NCBI GenBank assembly: GCA_025558095.1
Contig: JAIVFI010000017.1
Coordinates: forward strand, 620,001 to 684,000
DNA: 64,000 bases
Direction of reading: 5' to 3'
Origin: Hyaloraphidium curvatum
Taxonomy: Eukaryota; Monoblepharomycota; Hyaloraphidiomycetes; Hyaloraphidiales; Hyaloraphidiaceae
The position numbers and the translations under genes are program-made. The notes beneath the pieces are model-generated. The model was given only the letters and a program-made list of their open reading frames with translations, searched no databases and had not been told where the DNA came from. Shown here piece by piece: positions 60,588 through 64,000 of this stretch (its first letter is position 1; each line of letters opens with the position of its first letter).

Positions 60588-61936
60588 ATGAGCCCGAACG
60601 CCCGCTCGCCGCCGCCGCTGCCGGGGTCGCCCGGCCCGCCGTCGCCGCCGTCGGTGTCCGGCTCGCCGCAGCCGGGCGACTCGGACGTCACGGCGGTCGC
60701 GCAGGACAACGCGCAGTCCGCGGAGATGTCGGCCACGCTGCCGCCGGCGTCGCCGCGCCCGCGGCCCGCCGGCCTGTTTGCCGGCGACGCCTTCCCCGGC
60801 GTGCAGGGCATCCTGCGGCCCGAGCCCGCCGACCCCCCGCCGCCCCCGATGCTGGACGACTCGGCCTTCGCCGCCGGCCGCGCCCGCCGCCGCCGCTACC
60901 GCATCCTGGAGCGCGTCGGCCAGGGCTCGGAGGCAAAGGTGTCGGCCGCCCTCTCGCTCGACACGGGGCGCATGGTCGCGATCAAGGTGTCGCGGAAGCC
61001 CGTGCCCGGCATCGCTTGCCCCACGGAGCAGGCCAGGACCTTTGCCGCGATCGCAGGTGGGCATCCGGGCGGCATCCCGCCGTGCTGGGAGCGCAGCTGA
61101 CTCGGCACCTCCCCCCTTCCCGCAGCTCTGAAGCACCCCAACATCGTCGAAATGATCGAGCAGTTCGAGACCGAGTCGAAATCCTACACCGTCATGGAGC
61201 TGGCCGCCGGGGTGGGCAGAACCGTCGCCCATTATATGAGTCACGTGCTAACGCACCGCCGGCTCCGCAGGACCTCGAAACCTTCCTGCAGTGCCGCGGC
61301 CCGCTCGGCGAGGCCGAGATCCGCACCATCCTGGCCTCCATCCTCCGCGCCCTCTGCTTCCTGCACTCGCGCGGCATCGCCCACCGCGACCTCAAGCCCC
61401 GCAACATCCTCCTCCGCTCCTTCGACGACCTCTCCACCCTCTGCATCTCGGACTTTGGCGGCGCGCACGTGCCCATGGGCCCGCTGTTCCCGCCGCCGGG
61501 CGTGCCCACGATGCACCGCATCGTCGGCACCCCGCTCTACCTCGCCCCGGAGATCGTGCGCGGGCAGACGCCGTACAGCGCCGAGGTCGACCTCTGGTCC
61601 CTCGGCTGCATCGCGTACCAGCTGGCCTGGGGCCGCACCCCCTTCGGCGACTCGGACAGCCTGCTGCACCTCTTTGCCCGCGCCATCGGCGGGCGCTGGT
61701 CGTTCCCGACCGGCGCGAGGCAGGGCGCCTTCGCAGACTTTGTCGCCGCCCTGCTGCGCCCGGATCCCGAGGGCAGGATCTCGGCCGAGGGCGCGCTGGA
61801 GCACCCGTGGATGAAGGGCGTGCCGGTGGTCGACGGGCCGATGTACTCGCCCGCCCCCATGCCGGCGATCGAGGCGCTCGAGGTGATGGGCGGCGAGAAG
61901 GGGGACACGAGGCGCTTCTCCCGCATCTCCGTGTGA
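60588..61936 (+). CDS. Ser/Thr protein kinase, related family member 4 (canonical DFG)
   Basis: Exons 60588-61056, 61126-61211 and 61271-61936 give 406 aa. A Pro/Ser-rich N-terminal ~85 residues precedes SAFAAGRARRRRYRI, the same motif as in the three DFD kinases. Then VGQGSEAKV, VAIKVSRK lysine, HPNIVEMIEQFE, YTVMELAAG, GIAHRDLKPRN, SDFGGAH (DFG intact), VGTPLYLAPE, DLWSLGCIAYQLAWG and HPWMKG. It is therefore a complete active-looking CAMK-like kinase. The Gly-rich loop is unusual (GQGSEAKV). Two introns of 69 and 59 bases; the second falls one exon later than the intron of members 1-3, so gene structures differ. Confidence 0.9.
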
Positions 61937-62414
61937 GACTTTATGCACCGCCGGCATGGTGGTGCTTGGTGGCGGCTCGGTGGGACGGGCAGGGGAGGGA
62001 AAAGTCTGGAAGGCAGGGTTGAAGGTCTCCTGGGAACTAGCTTGGCGACGCGGCGGATGGCAACTGTCGTAGCATGGTCGTAATGCAGCGATGTTTGGTG
62101 ATCCCGAGCGCGGTCCGCGATGCGGGTGTTGTCCATGCCCGCGTTCTTCATCTTCATCGTTTTGAGTGCCGCGGCATGGCCCGCACACAGCCGTGTGGCC
62201 CGGAAGGGGGCGGGCAAGTGAAAATGGACAATTCGGAAGAGAAATAGGAATGAAGGAGGGCGACAATGCACAGCTAGTGCACCGTGTGAAGAGATGGTAA
62301 CCGGTGCCAGTTAGGCATGCCCTCGCGTTCCACGACCGGTGACTCGACCCCCAACACTCTCCGCTCTCCCCGCACGCCAGCACGCACCCAGCCCCCCCCT
62401 CCCCCGCACGCAAA
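61937..62414. other. Intergenic, ~480 bases
   Basis: Contains the 3' flank of kinase member 4 and the promoter of the COPI-associated gene. A C-rich pyrimidine tract (62385-62405) lies just before the next ATG. Confidence 0.4.
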
Positions 62415-63324
62415 ATGGACCCGCAGCAGTACTCCCCCGGTGGCTCCGGCTCGCAGGCGGACTACCCGCTCAACGACGCCCGTGGGCTTTCCCCTTTCCC
62501 GGGGCCGGCGTCCGCTCACCCTCCCTCCGAAGCCCTCTCCGGCCCGCCGAAGCCCACCCTCTCGACTTCAGGGCCTCCGTCGGGAATCTACGACGTCCCC
62601 ACCGCGGGCCTGCCCCGCGCGGAGCCGTACGTTCCGCCGACGCAGCACGTGCCCGCCTCGGTGCAGGGAGGCGGGAGGAGGGCGCACCCCGCGTGGATCG
62701 GGGCCGATGCGGTGGCAGCCGCGCTGGTGACGGCGGGGGTGGTGGTGCTGTGGGTTTATGCCGCGGGGTGGGTGTGCGGACGGCGGGGATGGGGGCTTCG
62801 GACTGGGCTCGGCTGGACGCCGAAGGCGCCGGCCGCACGTCCCAATTCAAGGCCTCCATCGTTGCTGAATCGATTCCGCCGTCCACAGGCTCATGACCGT
62901 GCTCTGTGGCCTCGTCAACATGTGCGCCTCCTCATGAGCCGCGACGGACTGATCAGCTGATCACCGCCGCCCCCGCAGCGCCGTCGCGGTCCTCATCGTC
63001 GTCACCGGCGCCATACAGCCCTACCCGATCCGCAAGTGGGCTCTTTTCCTGCTGCACGACACTGGACGTGGATTCAGTGGGTCTCGGACGCGGCGCTGAT
63101 CACCACTGGACTGATCGCGCTTGTGCTCTCCAATGCCCACAGCATGGATCTACCTCGGCGCCTTCATCGTCCCCGGCTACGCCATCGTGCTCATCGTCTT
63201 CGGCTCGCTGCTGATCATCTACGGGGTGGCCAACATCGGGGCCGGTTTCGCGGGTGGGTGGTGCCGGAAGGGACCGGAAACCGGCTGACCGGCAAGCGCA
63301 GGAGTCGGACATAGTCTTCTGTGA
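62415..63324 (+). CDS. COPI-associated / TVP15-like Golgi membrane protein
   Basis: Exons 62415-62767, 62889-62921, 62979-63076, 63143-63253 and 63302-63324 give 205 aa. The N-terminal ~95 residues are soluble, Pro/Ser-rich with a Tyr (GIYDVP). Four hydrophobic segments follow: VAAALVTAGVVVLWVYAA, LMTVLCGLVNIAVAVLIVV, FTWIYLGAFIVPGYAIVLIV and FGSLLIIYGVANIGAGFAG. The KWALFLLHDTGRGFTWIYLG block matches the LF..Y.GRG.FYI.LG core of the COPI_assoc family, which includes yeast TVP15 (late Golgi vesicles). The last intron (63254-63301, GTGGGT...CGCAG) is optional: read through, the frame ends at 63288 with GWCRKGPETG. Internal exon 2 has only 33 bases. Confidence 0.75.
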
Positions 63325-63469
63325 GGGAGTGCGCCAGGAATGGGAACCAGGGAGGTGCTTCGGGGCGGTCGAGAAGAGGGACGCTGGCCCCGAGTTTGCC
63401 CGATTGTCCGGTCCCGGAAGCGCGCACCGTGCGGACCGATTTTGTTCTCCTCCGGTCCCCCTGCCAAGG

Positions 63470-64000
63470 ATGCCGCGCCACGCCAACGGGCTGCCGATGC
63501 TGTCGAGCGAGAGCGGCGAGGACAGCGAGGCGTTCGACATGGACGAGGCGCTGTCGACGTGGACGCAGCTGGCGGACTTTGACGCGTTCGGCGAGCTGCT
63601 CGCGCCGGGCGGCGAGCTGTTTGGCGGGCTGCAGCCGCTGCCGCTGGAGCACGGCTTCCTGCCGCTGCCGCCGGGCTCGCACTTGCCGCTGATGCCGCTG
63701 GGCGTGCAGGCCCCGCTGCCGCTGGGCAACGGCGCCAACGGGCTCAACGGCCACCACCTGCCCCTGCCGCCTCAGCCCGCGCTAAAGGCGGCGCACCCCG
63801 CGCCCCCGCCCGCCCCGGCCGCCCCCGCCAAACAAACAAAGCGTCCGCCGCCCGAGGACGCCGAGGAGGACGACCGCTCGTCCAAGAAGCCCGCCGCCCC
63901 CAAGCCCCCGCGCCCGCCCAAGCCGCCGGCCCGCGAGCCCGCCGCACCCCGCCCGCCGCGGCAGCCCCGGCCCCCCGCACCCCCGGGCACCGCCCGCCCG
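63470..64000 (+). CDS. Acidic/proline-rich protein, 3' partial
   Basis: Open from MPRHANGLPMLSSESGEDSE to the window end (at least 177 codons). An acidic N-terminus (EDSEAFDMDEALSTWTQLAD) is followed by Leu/Pro-rich repeats (LPLEHG, LPLPPG, LPLMPLG) and a Pro/Ala/Lys-rich region with a basic KQTKRPPP and RSSKKP, like a nuclear regulator with activation and localisation segments. No folded domain has appeared yet; a DNA-binding domain could follow outside the window. Direct evidence is only composition. Confidence 0.55.
   Translation, partial: MPRHANGLPMLSSESGEDSEAFDMDEALSTWTQLADFDAFGELLAPGGELFGGLQPLPLEHGFLPLPPGSHLPLMPLGVQAPLPLGNGANGLNGHHLPLPPQPALKAAHPAPPPAPAAPAKQTKRPPPEDAEEDDRSSKKPAAPKPPRPPKPPAREPAAPRPPRQPRPPAPPGTARP

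Noticed and set aside
1-64000. Transposable elements, CRISPR arrays, rRNA and tRNA genes
   Set aside because: No transposase, reverse transcriptase, terminal repeats, spaced repeats, rRNA core sequence or convincing tRNA cloverleaf was seen. tRNA detection by eye is weak, so a covariance-model scan would be needed to be sure.

Overview
The window is eukaryotic nuclear DNA: strongly GC-rich, gene-dense, and full of short introns. Most predicted introns are 45-95 bases long, with GTGGGT/GTGCGT/GTGAGT-like donors, frequent CTGAC branch-site-like motifs and CAG acceptors. By hand I placed about 80 introns using reading phase and family alignment remembered from training; no search was run. The gene set (ABCF2/ARB1, NUDT19-type Nudix, AtuA-like DUF1446 protein, fungal-type bestrophin, MYND and F-box proteins, a four-TM plus SH3 protein of Sho1-like layout, a COPI-associated/TVP15-like protein) fits an early-diverging, chytrid-grade fungus best. 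A GC-rich protist cannot be excluded.

Layout. 1-4 kb: dual-specificity phosphatase (5' partial), ribosomal protein L4, aminoacylase-1. 4-9 kb: secreted cupredoxin and two tandem ankyrin-repeat kinases. 9-13.5 kb: GNAT acetyltransferase, two-WW protein, a decayed F-box-like gene and an intact F-box gene. 13.8-16.8 kb: tandem array of three small secreted cysteine-rich (PAN/apple-like) genes. 17.2-19.35 kb: a broken copy of a multi-TM gene whose intact partner lies inverted at 39.8-41.5 kb. 19.3-29.1 kb: Nudix hydrolase, small secreted protein, ABCF2/ARB1, SDR, ABM monooxygenase-like protein, bestrophin-like channel.

30-38 kb is a run of intronless, extremely GC-rich genes: a Cys-motif protein, a divergent glycosyltransferase pair (GT8-like and O-fucosyltransferase-like), an F-box/LRR-like protein and a coiled-coil protein. 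38-51 kb is a paralog-rich accessory region: three kinases with DFD instead of DFG, the intact multi-TM gene, a five-exon orphan, a second coiled-coil paralog and a YtcJ-like amidohydrolase. 51-57 kb: beta-lactamase-fold esterase/hydrolase, two MYND genes flanking an AtuA-like gene. 57-64 kb: an orphan, the SH3 tetraspan, a fourth kinase, the COPI-associated protein and a 3'-partial acidic/proline-rich protein.

Housekeeping genes look intact. Accessory paralogs show tandem and inverted duplication, near-identical blocks suggesting gene conversion, and several single-base frameshifts, some in homopolymers. The best candidates for something new are the multi-TM family with its inverted partner, the three-gene secreted array, and the kinase family marked by FAAGRARRRR plus DFD.
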